Of a stretch of 64,000 bases of DNA, positions 27,821-37,084 are shown one piece after another. The stretch covers positions 372,001 through 436,000 of the forward strand of contig NZ_MUNV01000026.1 in NCBI RefSeq assembly GCF_002001125.1. The letters are read 5' to 3'. Both the position numbers and the translations under genes were made by a program. Within the stretch, counting starts at the first letter, position 1. Every line of letters starts with the position of its first letter. Under the pieces are notes generated by a model that worked only from the letters and a program-made list of their open reading frames with translations, did not search any database and was not told the origin of the DNA. Origin of the DNA: Rhodanobacter sp. B04 (GTDB lineage: Bacteria > Pseudomonadota > Gammaproteobacteria > Xanthomonadales > Rhodanobacteraceae).

Positions 27821-27906
27821 GGCGAGGTCAACAGCGCATTCGTGACAGCGCAAAAGTCACTTTCGAAGAACGTGGTCTCCACGCCATCCAGGGGCGGCCT
27901 GAATAA

Positions 27907-27938
27907 CCCGTCATCCCGGCTTCCGCTGGAATGACGGG
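27907..27938. repeat. REP-like palindrome, copy 2
   Basis: CCCGTCAT and ATGACGGG frame an imperfect inner stem (CCGG/CTGG with a CTTCCG loop). The element lies between the convergent M61 and peroxiredoxin genes and may also serve as a terminator. The core GCTGGAATGACG is shared with copies at 16491 and 55377. Confidence 0.65.
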
Positions 27939-27974
27939 CAAAGGCTCATGCAGACCATCCCTGATTGACGGCGA

Positions 27975-28538
27975 CTACTTCGCGGTGCCGTCCGCTTGCT
28001 CCAGCGCCTTCACCGCATTCAGCGTCTCTTGGACATGCTTGGTGGGGCTGAGGCTGGAATAGACGTAGGTGATTTTCCCCGACGGCGCGATCACGTACGA
28101 GGTGCGGTCCGACCAGCCCGGCTTCAGCAGCAGCAGCGCGTCGTATTGCTTGGCGATCTTCGCGCCCTCGTCGGCAGCGACCGGGAACTTGCCGCTGCAG
28201 TGGTCGGCTTCCTTCGAGAAAGCCGCCAGCTGGTCGAGGTTGCCCGCGGTGACGCCGATCACGGTGGCATGCGCCGCCGTGAATTGGGGAATGGCCTGCG
28301 AGAACAGGTGCGCTTCGACGTTGCAGCCCGAGGTGTGCGGGGCAGGGAAGAAATAGACCACCACCGGGCCTTTCTTCAACGCGTCGGCGAGCTTGAACGT
28401 GAAGGGCTGCCCGGCCAGATAAGCCGGCGCGGTGAAATCGGGTGCCTGGGTGCCCTCCTTCAGTGCGGCAAACGCGGGCGACGCGAGCGTGGCGGTACCG
28501 ACGAGGGCGAGGGCTGCAAATTTCAGCAATGACTTCAT
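27975..28538 (-). CDS. Exported peroxiredoxin (AhpC/TSA family)
   Basis: The 187-residue product has a signal peptide (LLKFAALALVGTATLASPAFA) and a peroxiredoxin domain with PDFTAPAYLAG and the peroxidatic Cys in FFPAPHTSGCNVEAH near residue 72. A second Cys at DHCSGKFP could resolve it, as in atypical 2-Cys enzymes of the BCP/PrxQ group, though the spacing is larger. It probably removes peroxides in the periplasm, which is less usual than cytosolic location. AGGAG precedes ATG 28538. Confidence 0.9.
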   Translation of the reverse strand: MKSLLKFAALALVGTATLASPAFAALKEGTQAPDFTAPAYLAGQPFTFKLADALKKGPVVVYFFPAPHTSGCNVEAHLFSQAIPQFTAAHATVIGVTAGNLDQLAAFSKEADHCSGKFPVAADEGAKIAKQYDALLLLKPGWSDRTSYVIAPSGKITYVYSSLSPTKHVQETLNAVKALEQADGTAK

Positions 28539-28708
28539 GGGTGTGACTCCTGGGGAGACGGACGGGTCAGCCTGTTTATACGCCAGATGTGCGTGGGTGG
28601 ATGCTGTCTGAACGAGGTCACATCACGACGAGGACTCCCGCTCATGCCGGGGGCGAGGCGTTGCGGAGCCGTGGAGCGTCTGGGGATGACGAGTTATTCA
28701 GGCCATCC

Positions 28709-28948
28709 CTAGCTCGCGTCGGAGTTTGGGGTTTTCGTTTCTTGATCCCCGCCTGGCTGCCAATGGAACACTTCGTCGACCCGTTTGCCGAAGAGATGGG
28801 CGATGCGGAAGGCGACGTCCAGCGAGGGCGAATAACGCCCCTGTTCGATCGCGGCGATGGTTTGCCGCGTCAGCCCCACGCGTCGACCCAGCTCGGCCTG
28901 CGTCATGTCCTGCGCCAGGAAGCGCAGCAGGCGGACCTCGTTGGTCAT
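28709..28948 (-). CDS. Small XRE-family (YozG-like) regulator
   Basis: The 79-residue protein is almost entirely a Cro/CI helix-turn-helix: FLAQDMTQAELGRRVGLTRQ, then TIAAIEQGRYSPSLDVAFRI and AHLFGKRVDEVFHW. The family regularly sits beside a small membrane protein, as here. ATG 28948 begins four bases after that gene's stop; a TTG at 28963 would give five more residues. It probably binds the twin sites at 29407-29439 and represses its own operon. Confidence 0.9.
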   Translation of the reverse strand: MTNEVRLLRFLAQDMTQAELGRRVGLTRQTIAAIEQGRYSPSLDVAFRIAHLFGKRVDEVFHWQPGGDQETKTPNSDAS

Positions 28949-28952
28949 CGAC

Positions 28953-29378
28953 TCAGCGGGCAAGGCGCGGCTGCCGGTAGCCGAGCAGGATCAGCGCATA
29001 GCGCGCCGTCTCGGTCAGCACGATGAAGAACAGGGCCGCGTTGACGAGCTCCCACCCACCGTTGTTGAACGGCATGACCATGCCGACCACGATCATGCCC
29101 GTCAGCAGGATGAAATACGCGGTGCGGGTCGCGCGCCCGTCGATGGCACGGTCGCGCTCGTCCTGGAGGAGCGGATCGCCAGCTTCGTGCCGCTTGATCA
29201 CGAGCAGGCCACAGATATAAGCCACGGCATGGAAACTGGCCACCACGGCTAGGCAGCCGATGCGCTCCAGCATGGTCGGCTGCAGGTACGGAAGCCCGAT
29301 CTGGGCCACGAAGTAGATGCAGTAGGCGGGGCACATGCTCCACAAGGCGAGCCAGGCCCGTTTTTGAAGTGATGACAT
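28953..29378 (-). CDS. Four-helix membrane protein of an XRE operon (DUF2178-like)
   Basis: This 141-residue protein has four predicted membrane helices: LALWSMCPAYCIYFVAQIGL, a second with LAVVASFHAVAYICGLLVI, then a charged loop with DERDRAIDGRATR and two more helices (YFILLTGMIVVGMVMP and ALFFIVLTETARYALILL). The ERDRAID loop is typical of these proteins. The function is unknown. It is the first gene of an operon with the XRE regulator; the start codon is 29 bases from the twin operator. Confidence 0.8.
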   Translation of the reverse strand: MSSLQKRAWLALWSMCPAYCIYFVAQIGLPYLQPTMLERIGCLAVVASFHAVAYICGLLVIKRHEAGDPLLQDERDRAIDGRATRTAYFILLTGMIVVGMVMPFNNGGWELVNAALFFIVLTETARYALILLGYRQPRLAR

Positions 29379-29406
29379 GATTCGATCTTCAGGTCAGCTA
29401 CGGTGT

Positions 29407-29439
29407 ACATAATGTCAAACATACATAACATCATGTCAA
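29407..29439 (-). promoter_or_regulatory. Twin ACATnATGT operator and promoter of the XRE operon
   Basis: ACATAATGTCAA (29407-29418) and ACATCATGTCAA (29428-29439) differ at one base and start 21 bases apart, two turns of helix. Each holds a 9-bp palindrome ACATnATGT, as expected for an XRE dimer. On the coding strand each also reads TTGACAT, and the distal TTGACA (29439-29434) with CATTAT 19 bases on could be -35 and -10. This AT-rich stretch stands out from its GC-rich surroundings. Autoregulation is inferred. Confidence 0.65.
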
Positions 29440-29491
29440 GCATTTTAACCAGGTGGTCCGTGCGGAGCCGCCTCGGTTCGCAGGCCCTTGC

Positions 29492-30334
29492 CTAGCGCCG
29501 TGTCGCCAGTACGCCGTCCAGCGCCAGTTGCGCCTTGAAGCCGGCTTTCTCCAGCCGCTTTTCCACCTCGCGCGGGACATCGCGTCCACTGGTGAGCTTG
29601 TTCGGGCTGCCGGTGTAGTGGAACAGGCGCCCACCCCGGCGCAGCACGCGTGCAAGCTGGTCGTAGAACGCCTGCGAGTACAGCTCGCCGGCGATGCCGA
29701 AGCGTGGCGGATCGTGCAGCAACGCGTCCACCGAGGCGTCGGCGATCTGCGCGACCGCCTGCGACACGTCGGCGTGGGTGAGCTGAAGCCGGCCACCGCT
29801 GGCGGGCGCGTCCGGATCGGGCGACCACGGGTTGAGCGTGCGCAGCCACAGCACATCGGCGTTCTTCTCGAACGAGTGGATGCGAGCGGCACCGGCCTCC
29901 AGGCAGCAGGCCGCGAAATAACCGAGGCCGCCGCAGGTATCGAGTACCGTCTTTCCGCGCGGCTCGATCAGCGCCACCTTGCGGCGCGCATCTCCGAACG
30001 GCGATTCCTTCGACGTCGGCAGCATCTTGATGCCGTCGATCTCGAAGGTGGGTGCGCCCCATTCGGTAGGTACCAGCTTGATCAGCGCGCCGGAATATCG
30101 CGCCACCGGCATGAACTCGTCGCCGTCCCAGACATGGATCGTGCGGTCTTTCAGCGCGTGCGGATACGGATAGCGCTGACCCCGCCATTGCCAGGAGTCT
30201 GCTTCCAGCAGCACGTTGCCGATCGAGCGACCCAGGTCCAACGAGCCGGTCCATTCGCCTGCACCGGTATCGCGGGCGGCCAGCAGTGCCTCGGCGATCG
30301 GGTGCGTGAGCAGGGGGCCGGAATAGTGCGACAC
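29492..30334 (-). CDS. Class I SAM-dependent methyltransferase
   Basis: The 280-residue product has a mixed N-terminal domain (~1-120) and a Rossmann methyltransferase domain with motif I VLDTCGGLGYFAACCLEAG near residue 145, the acidic residue in IHSFEKN and the post-motif VDALLHDPPRFG. DPPRF resembles the DPPY/NPPF motif of RNA or DNA base N- or C-methylases, and I infer a nucleic-acid substrate, close to archaeal RlmI-like enzymes. The GTG start at 30334 was chosen because AAGGAG lies ten bases upstream. Confidence 0.85.
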   Translation of the reverse strand: MSHYSGPLLTHPIAEALLAARDTGAGEWTGSLDLGRSIGNVLLEADSWQWRGQRYPYPHALKDRTIHVWDGDEFMPVARYSGALIKLVPTEWGAPTFEIDGIKMLPTSKESPFGDARRKVALIEPRGKTVLDTCGGLGYFAACCLEAGAARIHSFEKNADVLWLRTLNPWSPDPDAPASGGRLQLTHADVSQAVAQIADASVDALLHDPPRFGIAGELYSQAFYDQLARVLRRGGRLFHYTGSPNKLTSGRDVPREVEKRLEKAGFKAQLALDGVLATRR

Positions 30335-30578
30335 GATGGGCAATCTCCTTGAAATGGCCGCAAAGAACCGGCGACAGTTGGCCACGATGCGACGAGGGGC
30401 GGCATCGTAACCCGCCGCGCGGCTGGAGTCGTTGCATGGGCACGTTTCCAACGTGAGATCAAAGCCGTCAGCGGTCGTTGCAGGAACGTATGTGCGGCTG
30501 ATCGGCCCGGCCCAGGGAGGGCATGGCAGGAGGTAACTCAGGCCCGCTTTCACCGCAGCGCCCGGCATCGGAACAAAC

Positions 30579-30604
30579 GCCGAGGGGCGCACGCGCCCCT
30601 CGGC
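30579..30604 (-). terminator. Strong hairpin terminator of the 30651 gene
   Basis: GCCGAGGGGCG (30579-30589) and CGCCCCTCGGC (30594-30604) form a perfect 11-bp GC-rich stem with a 4-base loop, followed on the minus strand by GTTTGTT. It lies 47 bases beyond the stop codon at 30651. This is the most convincing Rho-independent terminator in the window. Confidence 0.85.
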
Positions 30605-30650
30605 TTCCACGCTTGTCAGCTGGATTTCAGCATGCCGCGATCGGGCGTGC

Positions 30651-31748
30651 TCAGTTCGACTCGGTGAACTTGATCGACGGCGACGATCCACCGGTGGCAG
30701 TGCAGCTGCCCAGGTTCAGGTTGTTGCTCTCGCCGGTCGAGCCGGCGTTCGAGGCGCACGTCGGCGTGGCGGTGCTCCCATCGCTTACTGCGAGATTCAC
30801 CGTGATCGACGAGCCGGAGTTGAACACCGCTTCCGATCCGCCGGCGTTGCCGACGACGTTGAATTCCGTCTGGTCCCAGGCGCTCGCGATATCCAGCACG
30901 CTGTCCTTCGCACTGAGCGTATAGGCGGTGGTGCCGTTGGTGAACACCACCGTGTCATTGCCGCCGGTTTTGGCCGTACCGGAAATCTTGAGGTTGGCCA
31001 GCTGGGTGGCCGGCACATCCGGTGCCGTTACGGCAGAGCTGTTCTTGTAGCAATCACCGGAGCCGTCGCTGCCGAATCCGCTCGGGCAGCTGGTGCCGCC
31101 GTAGCCGAGCAGCCAATACTGGATGAAAACGGCTGCCTTGCCCTTGGTGCTGTAATCCGGGGAATAGATGAATTGCTGCCAGACCGTGCAACCCGAATGG
31201 CTTTTGCACGCGCTGGTGGTCTTGTTGTAATTCGAATTCACCTGCAGCGTGTATTCGTTCGGGCCCAGAATGCCGCCGCCACCGAATGCAGCGACGCCAA
31301 CGCCTTTTTCAGAAGTCACGCCCGTGACCGAAGGAAAGGTTCCGGTGGCGCTGCTGATCAGTCCCGAAACCTCGATGGCATAGTCATTGCCATTGCCCGT
31401 GGTCTGCGTGCCACCAGCCGCGCTCTCCGAAAGCCTGGTCAAGGCGTTCGGGCGCCGCGGCAGGGGGTGGGAAAATGGTTGTACCTGGGTGCATGCCACC
31501 TGCTTCCAGAGAATGCTGGGAAATGTGGCCTGGAAGCAGCCTTCCGACGGCGCCGCCATGCGGACCATGTCCTCGTGCCAGCTTTGAATGGCCTGGGCCT
31601 GCACCATCGAAGGGACTTGAGCTTGATCAACGCCGTTCTCGACGGCAGGAGCGGCAAATGCCGATGGAAGCCAGGCCGCACCAACGAGACTTGCAACAAT
31701 CGCGATCTTGATCATTCGGCGTGCGCCGAAAGTCTTTGTGGAATGCAT
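30651..31748 (-). CDS. Uncharacterised secreted protein
   Basis: This 365-residue protein has a signal peptide (MIKIAIVASLVGAAWLPSAFA), then a conserved block with QSWHEDMVRMAAPSEGCF, ATFPSILWKQVACTQV and PRRPNALT, a Gly/Ser/Thr-rich beta region (NGNDYAIEVSGLIS, VWQQFIYSPDY) and a C-terminal beta region. Cysteines pair plausibly at GCF/VAC and CKSHSGC. I know this block from uncharacterised extracellular proteins of Xanthomonads, Burkholderia and Acidobacteria. The fold may be a beta-sandwich; no function is known. GGGGAAAA lies seven bases before ATG 31748. Confidence 0.7.
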   Translation of the reverse strand: MHSTKTFGARRMIKIAIVASLVGAAWLPSAFAAPAVENGVDQAQVPSMVQAQAIQSWHEDMVRMAAPSEGCFQATFPSILWKQVACTQVQPFSHPLPRRPNALTRLSESAAGGTQTTGNGNDYAIEVSGLISSATGTFPSVTGVTSEKGVGVAAFGGGGILGPNEYTLQVNSNYNKTTSACKSHSGCTVWQQFIYSPDYSTKGKAAVFIQYWLLGYGGTSCPSGFGSDGSGDCYKNSSAVTAPDVPATQLANLKISGTAKTGGNDTVVFTNGTTAYTLSAKDSVLDIASAWDQTEFNVVGNAGGSEAVFNSGSSITVNLAVSDGSTATPTCASNAGSTGESNNLNLGSCTATGGSSPSIKFTESN

Positions 31749-32204
31749 GTGTTTTTCCCCATTGGAAGCAAAGTGTAGTGGTCGTCGGACTTGGATTATC
31801 CAAGTCCACCGGTATTCCCAAAACAAAATACAACCCGGAGCCCCTAACTCCGTATCGCCATGCGATGGCGACCGCCGTACGCTAGCGGCTATCGCGGCTA
31901 TTTGGTAGCTGCAAGTTATTGCGTGCCGTTTCAATAAGAAGCTAAGGAGTTAATGAGGATGGCGGCGATTAACTGAATGGCCGGTTCGGCGGTATCCGGC
32001 GGCTGCTTTCGATCTGCTACATCCGGAATGGAGACGGTGGTCGGCATCCACTTTTCCGGGATGGATCTGCACGACAATGCTGTGGCCACGCACTCTTCTC
32101 GGCGCTGCATGCAACGTCGGCCAGGGCCGCCGCTTTTTCGCTGAAGGGCATGGGCCTATGCTGTGGTGACTGCGGCACATGCCGCGTTGCTCCGGAGTTG
32201 TGCC
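31749..32204. other. Intergenic region with no clear gene
   Basis: This 456-base gap separates divergent genes and is less GC-rich than its surroundings at 31800-31960. It holds the promoters of both flanking genes, a hairpin TCGCCA/TGGCGA near 31855, and AAGGAG followed closely by ATG near 31946 that would encode only seven residues. A 59-codon minus-strand frame (31931-32110) lacks a ribosome site. I see nothing I would call a gene. Confidence 0.5.
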
Positions 32205-32609
32205 ATGACGAAGAAATTCATTCGGTGGTTTCCGGTGCTCCTGCTGGCTGCAGCGCTGCCCATGCTCGCGCAGGCGATGGATACCGACGCGGTATCGAAG
32301 CAGGTCGGCACGGCCAGTGCACATGCCGGGATGGCGCTCGGCGCAGCGGATCTGAAGACGGCGCATGCGCATCTGCACCATGTGATCAACTGTCTGGTCG
32401 GACCGTCCGGCAAGGAATTCGACGCCCAGGAGGCAAACCCGTGCAAGGGTCAGGGGCAGGGTGCGATCGTCGATGCCAAAGGCGATGCGGCCAGCGAATC
32501 CAGGTTGCACGCTGCGTTGACCGAGGCCGAACATGGCTTGAAGAGCACGACGCTGGACGGTGCGCATGCGGACGCGCAGCAGGTCTTGACTACCCTGCAG
32601 GCCAAATAA
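32205..32609 (+). CDS. Small secreted protein, function unknown
   Basis: The 134-residue product has a signal peptide (WFPVLLLAAALPMLAQA) and a mature region of two helical repeats: a first helix with SKQVGTASAHAGMAL and a matching last helix with SRLHAALTEAEHGL. Between them is HAHLHHVINCLVG, then NPCKGQGQGAIVDA. The two cysteines and the cluster of His residues could bind metal. I do not know the family. GGAG eight bases before ATG 32205 supports the start. Confidence 0.7.
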   Translation: MTKKFIRWFPVLLLAAALPMLAQAMDTDAVSKQVGTASAHAGMALGAADLKTAHAHLHHVINCLVGPSGKEFDAQEANPCKGQGQGAIVDAKGDAASESRLHAALTEAEHGLKSTTLDGAHADAQQVLTTLQAK

Positions 32610-32702
32610 AGTTCAGCCTCGCCAAAACAGGATCAGGCCAGCACCAGGCGCGTTGGGTTTTGTCGGGCGCCGCGGGCCTTGCAGTTGCGCGATACTTCGG
32701 CG

Positions 32703-33404
32703 ATGAACAGATTCTTGTTGGGCTGCTGCTTGCTGCTGCTGATCAACCAGGCGTTTGGCGCCGACACGCCGATGCCCTCGGCGCGAACCATCGTGCTGGT
32801 GCGGCACGGCTATTACGTGCCGGACCCTGCCCTGGGCGACCCGCCGGGGCCGCATCTGGCGCCGATCGGCGTGGCGCAGGCGCAGCTGGTGGGCGCGCGC
32901 CTGGCCGGCCTGCCGATACGTTTCGATGCGATGTATGTCAGCCCGCTGCAACGTGCGCGCGACACGGCGGCGATCATTGCCGGCGATTTCCCGGGACGTC
33001 ATTTCGAGGTGGTCGACGATCTTGCCGAATGCACGCCGCCGACCCGGCGTACTGAGATCATGGCGCGCGAAAAGCCGAAGGATCTGGCGGCCTGCACAGC
33101 CCGGCTCGACCGGGTCTTCGACCGCTACTTCAAACCTGCCATGGGCGGTGAACGCACCGAGCTGTTCGTGTGCCACGGCAACGTGATCCGCTATCTGGTC
33201 ACGCGTGCGTTGGGCGTGGATACCAAGGCGTGGCTGGAAATGTCGGTGGGAAATGCCAGCATCACCAGAATCCGCATCGAGGCGGACGGTCGCTTCAAGG
33301 TCATCGCGGTAGGCGATGTCGGTCATCTGCCACCGAGCATGCTCACCGGGGCGACCGGTGACGGCGAACGTAGCCTGGCGATCCCGCCGTTGCCCGTTCA
33401 TTGA
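32703..33404 (+). CDS. Exported histidine-phosphatase-family protein
   Basis: This 233-residue protein has a signal peptide (FLLGCCLLLLINQAFGA) and a phosphoglycerate-mutase-like phosphatase domain: the catalytic His in LVRHGYY near residue 38, the Arg in SPLQRARDTAA, the acid Glu in LAECTPP and the second His in VCHGNVIRYL. It should hydrolyse a phosphoester in the periplasm; the substrate is unknown. The closest eukaryotic relatives are PGAM5-like protein phosphatases, and the CHGN motif is shared with them. Confidence 0.9.
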   Translation: MNRFLLGCCLLLLINQAFGADTPMPSARTIVLVRHGYYVPDPALGDPPGPHLAPIGVAQAQLVGARLAGLPIRFDAMYVSPLQRARDTAAIIAGDFPGRHFEVVDDLAECTPPTRRTEIMAREKPKDLAACTARLDRVFDRYFKPAMGGERTELFVCHGNVIRYLVTRALGVDTKAWLEMSVGNASITRIRIEADGRFKVIAVGDVGHLPPSMLTGATGDGERSLAIPPLPVH

Positions 33405-33662
33405 TCTGCCTGCGGCGAGAGCTGGGGCCCGTGCTTCCAGGTATTCCTGGGTTAGACCATGGGACACTTCAATGGAAGACGGTTCCCGGCCAGCGGTCTC
33501 CGACAGGCACAGGCCAGCGCGACATGGACTCATGGCGTCGCCACGCTTCAAGCCGTGCGTTCATCAACGATGCCGGGCAACAAGTAGAATGATCGAGCCA
33601 GAGTGATTTTTCCTGTCAGGAAATGTCTCTGTTCCCTTTTCCCGTGACAAGGAAAAAAGTTG

Positions 33663-34541
33663 ATGGAAAATTCTCGCCCGATACGGCGGATGCTTTGGCA
33701 TCCGCATCAGAAGTTGTGGAACTGGGACCTGGTCGACAAACTGAAGGCTTCAGGGCACACGCGTTTGGCGGGCGCGCTCATTCCGCTGGATTCAATGCTG
33801 CTTGCTGCGAAAGCCATCATCCGCCGGATATCCCGGCTGGGCCCTTTTGCGTGGCGCAAGTTGGGCAGCAGCGACATGTCCGTGCTGTACGTGGATTGCG
33901 GTGTTCACACCGAGGGCAAACAGATTCGCCTCGTCCATCAATGGTTTTCGTCCAGCGTCGAACTGCGTATTCTCGGATTCGAGGCGAGTCCGCGACACTT
34001 CCCGGATGCCGCGGCCAATCTGGCCGATATCCCACGTCTGGATCTTCGAAATGTCGCCTTGGTCGGCCCCGATTTCAAGGAGGCCACCATCAGGCTCTAT
34101 CGCACAGCCGGTGACGGAAAGGGCGATTCGTTATTCCAGGAGCGGGGGGAGGAATACGACGAAGTACCCACCGCGCGGCTGTCACGAATCCTCCGCGAGC
34201 TGCCTGCCGACCTGGTCGTCGTGCGCATGAATATCGAGGGCGCGGAGCAATTCGTTGTCGAGGATCTGATTGAGGCGGACATGGTGGACCGTGTGGCCGC
34301 GTTCTACGGGATGTGGGACGACCTGTCGAAGATCGACCGGGCCAGGGACGAAGCGTTCAGGAAGCTGTTACGCCACCACGCGATCCATACGCTGACTTTC
34401 AACGATCGGGATGCGTGGCACCCGCTACGCCACTGGGCGATACACCTGGATATCGATACTGTTCTGCAGGAGGGCAAACGTCGGCGCAGCCGAACGATGG
34501 CGGGCGAATTGAATTCTGCAGTGCGTCGCCCAAAGCAGTAG
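33663..34541 (+). CDS. FkbM-family methyltransferase
   Basis: The 293-residue product has a helical N-terminus and a methyltransferase domain with VLYVDCGVHTEGKQ (motif I), ILGFEASPRHF (the acidic strand end) and VVRMNIEGAEQFVVEDL, the last being the FkbM signature around EGAE. FkbM proteins methylate hydroxyls of sugars or polyketides, and many orphans modify surface polysaccharides. No polysaccharide genes are adjacent. AAGGAAA lies upstream of ATG 33663, and a TTG at 33660 is possible. Confidence 0.8.
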   Translation: MENSRPIRRMLWHPHQKLWNWDLVDKLKASGHTRLAGALIPLDSMLLAAKAIIRRISRLGPFAWRKLGSSDMSVLYVDCGVHTEGKQIRLVHQWFSSSVELRILGFEASPRHFPDAAANLADIPRLDLRNVALVGPDFKEATIRLYRTAGDGKGDSLFQERGEEYDEVPTARLSRILRELPADLVVVRMNIEGAEQFVVEDLIEADMVDRVAAFYGMWDDLSKIDRARDEAFRKLLRHHAIHTLTFNDRDAWHPLRHWAIHLDIDTVLQEGKRRRSRTMAGELNSAVRRPKQ

Positions 34542-34832
34542 GGCGGTGCAGGCACTGCACACCTGTCACGGGTGGTGGCTGACGCCGTGGCAGCGGACAG
34601 CGAAAGGGCATGTTCGGTGTTATCGCCGTGCTTGGTGTCTGCGCCATGGTGCGGTGTTCGCCACAGATCCGCATTGCTATGTCAGGCACGCATTCATTTT
34701 GCCCGCGCGGCTTGCAGCGGCTGGCCCGAATCATCAACGCCGGCATGGATTCTGAACCGCGTTTGTCTTTTGCCCCTTTAACCTACGGACTCGTCGTAGA
34801 CTCGGCCAAACAGGGGGCCAGCTGCTGCAGCC

Positions 34833-35936
34833 ATGACACATCCCGGGGCATGTGACGAACACGCGCAGGAGCAGCGCCCTCCGTGGAGCGAGCATGGTGC
34901 GTCCGATCGGCGTGCGATGCTCACCGAGATCCTGGCCCAGGTCTCGATCGAGGCGCTGCAGGGCGATACGCTCGAAGCCATGCTCCAGCGGATTGTCGAT
35001 TGCGTGGCACGACGGTTGCCCGTGGCGATTGCCAGCATCATCCTGCTCAACGACGCGGGGACGCATTTCGTGCAGGAGGTCTGGTCGGGCATCGAGCTTG
35101 ACCTGCCCGGTGAGCTGCCGTGGCCGGTGACGGTCGGTGCCTCCGGCCGCTGCGTGCGCAGCGGCGAGGCCCAGTTGATCGCCGACGTGGAGGCGGATGC
35201 GGATTACGTGCCCGGCAACTGCCGGGTGAAATCCGAGTATCTCGTGCCGATCCGGCATCGCGCGCACCTGCATGGCGTGCTCAATCTCGAAAGCATCTCC
35301 GCGGACTTCTTCACGCCGGAGGTGTGTGCGATGTTCGATGCCGTCGCGCTGCAGATCGCCGGTGCCGTCCACCTTGCGCGCGTGGTGCGCGAGCTGGAAC
35401 TGGCCAACCTCAAGCTGGAGCAATTGTCGATGAGCGACGGCCTCACCGGTATCGCCAACCGGCGCAGCTTCGACCAGCGTCTTGCGCAGGAGTGGCTGCG
35501 GCATGCGCGGGCGGGAGAATCCCTGGCCTTGCTGCTGGTCGATGTCGATTGCTTCAAGGCACTCAACGACGCGTGCGGCCATGTGTTCGGCGACGAATGC
35601 CTGCGCGTGCTGGCGCGCCTGTGCGCCGAGATCGCGGATGGCACGCAGGCACATGTCTCACGCTATGGCGGTGAGGAGTTCGTGCTGTTGTTGCCGGGCT
35701 GCGATCTGCACGAGGCCCGGCGGCTTGGTATAGACCTGTGCCGCCGTATCGAGGCCTTGGCCATCGACCATCCCGCCTCGGTCGTGGCAGACCACGTCAC
35801 CGTCAGCATCGGCGCGAGTGCTGCCCGTCCGGACCCGAGGCAGCCGCCGGAATCCCTGATCGTGGTCGCTGACCGTGCGCTTTACGAAGCCAAGGCCAAG
35901 GGCCGTAATGGCGTCGTTGCGATGCTTTGCGCGTAA
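34833..35936 (+). CDS. GAF-GGDEF diguanylate cyclase
   Basis: This soluble 367-residue protein has an N-terminal GAF domain (residues ~40-185: [31 protein letters not shown]) and a GGDEF domain (~200-360) with GGEEF near residue 278 and [15 protein letters not shown]. It should make c-di-GMP when its GAF domain binds an unknown cytosolic ligand. The RxxD inhibitory site is missing (GTQA in its place). No ribosome site is evident, and an internal Met near residue 29 (34917) is another possible start. Confidence 0.92.
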   Translation: MTHPGACDEHAQEQRPPWSEHGASDRRAMLTEILAQVSIEALQGDTLEAMLQRIVDCVARRLPVAIASIILLNDAGTHFVQEVWSGIELDLPGELPWPVTVGASGRCVRSGEAQLIADVEADADYVPGNCRVKSEYLVPIRHRAHLHGVLNLESISADFFTPEVCAMFDAVALQIAGAVHLARVVRELELANLKLEQLSMSDGLTGIANRRSFDQRLAQEWLRHARAGESLALLLVDVDCFKALNDACGHVFGDECLRVLARLCAEIADGTQAHVSRYGGEEFVLLLPGCDLHEARRLGIDLCRRIEALAIDHPASVVADHVTVSIGASAARPDPRQPPESLIVVADRALYEAKAKGRNGVVAMLCA

Positions 35937-36090
35937 CCGTGGGCCGTTTCGATTCGTAATGCATCGGTGTGCAGGTTGGAGTTTGCGTTGCCGACCCAAT
36001 CTATGCGCCATCCCATCCACCGGACAATGTTGTCGGCTTCGATCAGGGTGTCGGTTCAAGCCGGGGCGGCGTCTCAAACAGGTGAAGCTC

Positions 36091-36540
36091 ATGAACAAGT
36101 ACAGCAAGCATCCCGATGCCATCGCGAAGCTCACGCCGGAGCAGTATCGCGTTACCCAGCAAAGCGGCACCGAGCGGCCCGGGACCGGCGAATACCTGGA
36201 CAACAAGCAGCCGGGCATCTACGTCGACATCGTCTCGGGCGAGCCGCTGTTCGCCTCGTCCGACAAATTCGAATCGGGCTGCGGCTGGCCGAGCTTCACC
36301 CGGCCGATCGAGCCCGCCAATGTCAACGAACTGCGCGACGGCAGTCATGGCATGATCCGCACCGAGGTGCGCTCGGCGCACGGCGACAGCCATCTCGGGC
36401 ATGTGTTTCCCGATGGTCCAAGGGATCGTGGTGGCCTGCGTTACTGCATCAATTCGGCCTCGCTGCGCTTTATTCGTCGCGACGACATGCTGGCCGAGGG
36501 CTACGGCGATTACCTGGATCAGGTGGAGGACGTGCGATGA
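36091..36540 (+). CDS. msrB: Methionine-R-sulfoxide reductase B, zinc-less form
   Basis: The 149-residue enzyme reduces the R epimer of methionine sulfoxide in proteins. It has the catalytic Cys in [11 protein letters not shown] near residue 122, the SGCGWPSF segment and the [10 protein letters not shown] motif. The two CxxC pairs that bind zinc in many MsrBs are absent: [13 protein letters not shown] has no cysteine where the metal form has two. AGGTGAAG precedes ATG 36091. It overlaps msrA by four bases, so the two are co-translated. Confidence 0.96.
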   Translation: MNKYSKHPDAIAKLTPEQYRVTQQSGTERPGTGEYLDNKQPGIYVDIVSGEPLFASSDKFESGCGWPSFTRPIEPANVNELRDGSHGMIRTEVRSAHGDSHLGHVFPDGPRDRGGLRYCINSASLRFIRRDDMLAEGYGDYLDQVEDVR

Positions 36541-37046
36541 GCACCGAACGTGCCGTGTTGGCAGGCGGCTGCTTCTGGGGCGTGCAGGATCTGCTGCGCC
36601 GCTATCCCGGTGTGATCTCCACCCGCGTCGGCTACACCGGCGGCGACGTGCCGAACGCGACGTATCGCCATCACGGCAGCCATGCGGAAGGCGTCGAGAT
36701 CGTCTTCGATCCGTCCACGCTGAGCTATCGCGCGCTGCTGGAATTCTTCTTCCAGATCCACGATCCGTCCACGCCGAACCGGCAGGGCAATGACCGCGGC
36801 AGCTCCTACCGTTCGGCGATCTTCTACACCTCGCAGGAGCAGAAGAGGGTGGCCGAAGACACCATCGCCGACGTGGATGCCTCCGGCCTGTGGCCCGGCA
36901 AGGTGGTGACGGAGCTGGCGCCCGCGGGCGACTTCTGGGAGGCCGAGCCCGAACACCAGGATTATCTCGAGCATTATCCCAATGGCTATACCTGCCACTT
37001 CGTGCGGCCTGGCTGGAAACTGCCTCGGCGCGAAGCGGCCGGCTGA
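36537..37046 (+). CDS. msrA: Methionine-S-sulfoxide reductase A
   Basis: This 169-residue enzyme has the catalytic [11 protein letters not shown] at residues 10-20 and the [20 protein letters not shown] block near residue 80. It reduces the S epimer of methionine sulfoxide. GGAGGA inside msrB serves as its ribosome site. The msrB-msrA order is the reverse of many fused MsrAB proteins. Confidence 0.97.
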   Translation: MSTERAVLAGGCFWGVQDLLRRYPGVISTRVGYTGGDVPNATYRHHGSHAEGVEIVFDPSTLSYRALLEFFFQIHDPSTPNRQGNDRGSSYRSAIFYTSQEQKRVAEDTIADVDASGLWPGKVVTELAPAGDFWEAEPEHQDYLEHYPNGYTCHFVRPGWKLPRREAAG

Positions 37047-37084
37047 CGTTGCAAACAGGTGGCCGTGGAGGCGCTGCCCATGCT

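Noticed and set aside
31931-32110. 59-codon minus-strand frame in the 456-base gap
   Set aside because: No ribosome site and an unlikely composition. A faint likeness to a transposase start on the plus strand (MDLHDNAV) is too short to call.
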